Under the pieces are notes generated by a model. That model was not told the origin of the DNA. It was given only the letters and a program-made list of their open reading frames with translations, and did no database searches. A stretch of DNA of 64,000 nt, taken from assembly GCA_944390805.1 (NCBI GenBank), contig CALXQW010000032.1, forward strand, positions 1-64,000. Reading direction: 5' to 3'. A program made the translations under genes and the position numbers. Position 1 is the stretch's first letter, and each line of letters begins with the position of its first letter. Shown here piece after piece: positions 63,304 through 64,000 of the stretch. Origin of the DNA: an uncultured Opitutales bacterium. Lineage in GTDB: Bacteria; Verrucomicrobiota; Verrucomicrobiia; Opitutales; Intestinicryptomonadaceae.

Positions 63304-64000
63304 ATGAATAATATATATGCAGTAAGAGCGTGTGTTTTTTCGCTATTTTTATATATCATATTTCCAATATTCTCATATGCAAATGAGAGCGCATCTCCTG
63401 CTGGTGTGCAGCCAGATACAATATGCGTTTCCGATTTCGGCGCTGTTCCTGGAGATGGCAAGTGCGATCTCCAAGCCATAAAGAAGGCCATATCAGAAGC
63501 TGTGAAAACCGAAGCAAGACGCCTGGTATTTGATAAGGGAACATACGATATCTTTGTGGAAGATGCGGAAAAGTTTGCCTTTGTCATAAAGGGGGCAAAG
63601 AACTTGTCTGTGGAGGGCGCAGCTTCTGCTGGCGGCACTCCTCTTACTAAGATTGTCCGCCATTACAAGATGGCTGTTGATATAGATGCCCGGGCGATAT
63701 TTCAGGTATCTGAATGCGAGAATTTCCGCCTGAAAAACCTTATATTTGATAATTATCCACGTTATTTTACCGCGGGGGAGATTATTGAAAACAACGGCAA
63801 AGAACTGCTTGTAAAGATATTTGACGGAAATCCGCTTGGAGACGGAACTTTGTTGTTCTGCTCAAATCTGTGGGATATAAAGACACGAAATCTAAAACAT
63901 GTTCCGAGCCCGACTTTTGGGGGAGATGGTGTCACAAACAGGGCTGACGAGCTGACTGCGCGCGCTCTTCCAGAAAAAGGCCCAAACGTATTAAAGATTT
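63304..64000 (+). CDS. Secreted right-handed beta-helix protein, paralogue 5 (cut by window end)
   Basis: ATG at 63304 opens a frame that runs to the end of the window (232 codons seen). It starts with a signal peptide (about 1-29) and then SDFGAVPGDGKCDLQAIKKAI, the family start motif. Later LKNLIFDNYPRYFTAGEII and LWDIKTRNLKHVPSPTFGG match the other paralogues, so the array continues beyond 64 kb. The 3' end is missing only because of the window edge. Confidence 0.75.
   Translation, partial: MNNIYAVRACVFSLFLYIIFPIFSYANESASPAGVQPDTICVSDFGAVPGDGKCDLQAIKKAISEAVKTEARRLVFDKGTYDIFVEDAEKFAFVIKGAKNLSVEGAASAGGTPLTKIVRHYKMAVDIDARAIFQVSECENFRLKNLIFDNYPRYFTAGEIIENNGKELLVKIFDGNPLGDGTLLFCSNLWDIKTRNLKHVPSPTFGGDGVTNRADELTARALPEKGPNVLKI

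Noticed and set aside
62820..63638. 272-codon minus-strand frame across beta-helix paralogues 4 and 5
   Set aside because: Antisense shadow of two clear plus-strand paralogues.

Overview
The window reads as a chromosome segment from a Gram-negative member of the Verrucomicrobiota, probably Opitutales-like or a host-associated relative. Lipid A genes (an lpxC/fabZ fusion followed by lpxA), an Mla-type lipid transport operon and a FadL-family outer-membrane protein show a diderm envelope. A five-gene locus at 43.1-50.4 kb has the same order as the Akkermansia Amuc_1102-1098 pilus/secretin locus. A lysine/alanine-rich histone-H1-like protein also fits. Taxonomy is inferred from gene content and order, not from a database search.

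Layout. 0.2-5 kb: purE, a FadL/OmpP1 protein, HPr, then rpsP, trmD and rplS on the minus strand. 5.1-9.6 kb: a minus-strand operon mlaE(STAS fusion)-mlaF-mlaD-pqiC-like-fabD. 9.7-15.7 kb: an acidic unknown protein, a HisN-like phosphatase, a DnaQ-type exonuclease, a DevB/DevC-like pair without its ATPase, and a DUF5131 protein. 15.9-22.9 kb: a plus-strand run of lpxC/fabZ, lpxA, mnmM-like, an Lrp regulator with an aminotransferase, der and fmt. 23.6-31.7 kb: histone-like protein, aspartate aminotransferase, tsaE, sixA, a U32 protein with a small Cys-rich partner, rpoN, a TsaB-like protein and an alanine-racemase homologue that lacks the PLP lysine.

32.0-33.9 kb: tRNA-Thr(UGU) whose 3' part and terminator are repeated as a perfect 95-bp direct repeat exactly 1,780 bp downstream. 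The repeats bracket a small integrated cassette without an integrase. 34.4-42.9 kb: an ECF sigma factor with a membrane partner, hisD, a PglF-like sugar dehydratase and PglE-like aminotransferase, and a CPA2 cation/proton antiporter. 43.1-50.4 kb: the Amuc_1102-1098-like locus, including a PilM-PilN fusion and a large secretin.

50.7-64 kb: the most unusual part. A duplicated KAS III + ACP cassette with one SDR reductase and a PglD/NeuD-like acyltransferase is followed by five tandem, paralogous, secreted right-handed beta-helix proteins, the last cut by the window end. Together they suggest that a lineage-specific acyl group is made on dedicated carriers, and that neighbouring secreted proteins bind or cleave glycans. 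This link is inference from position only.
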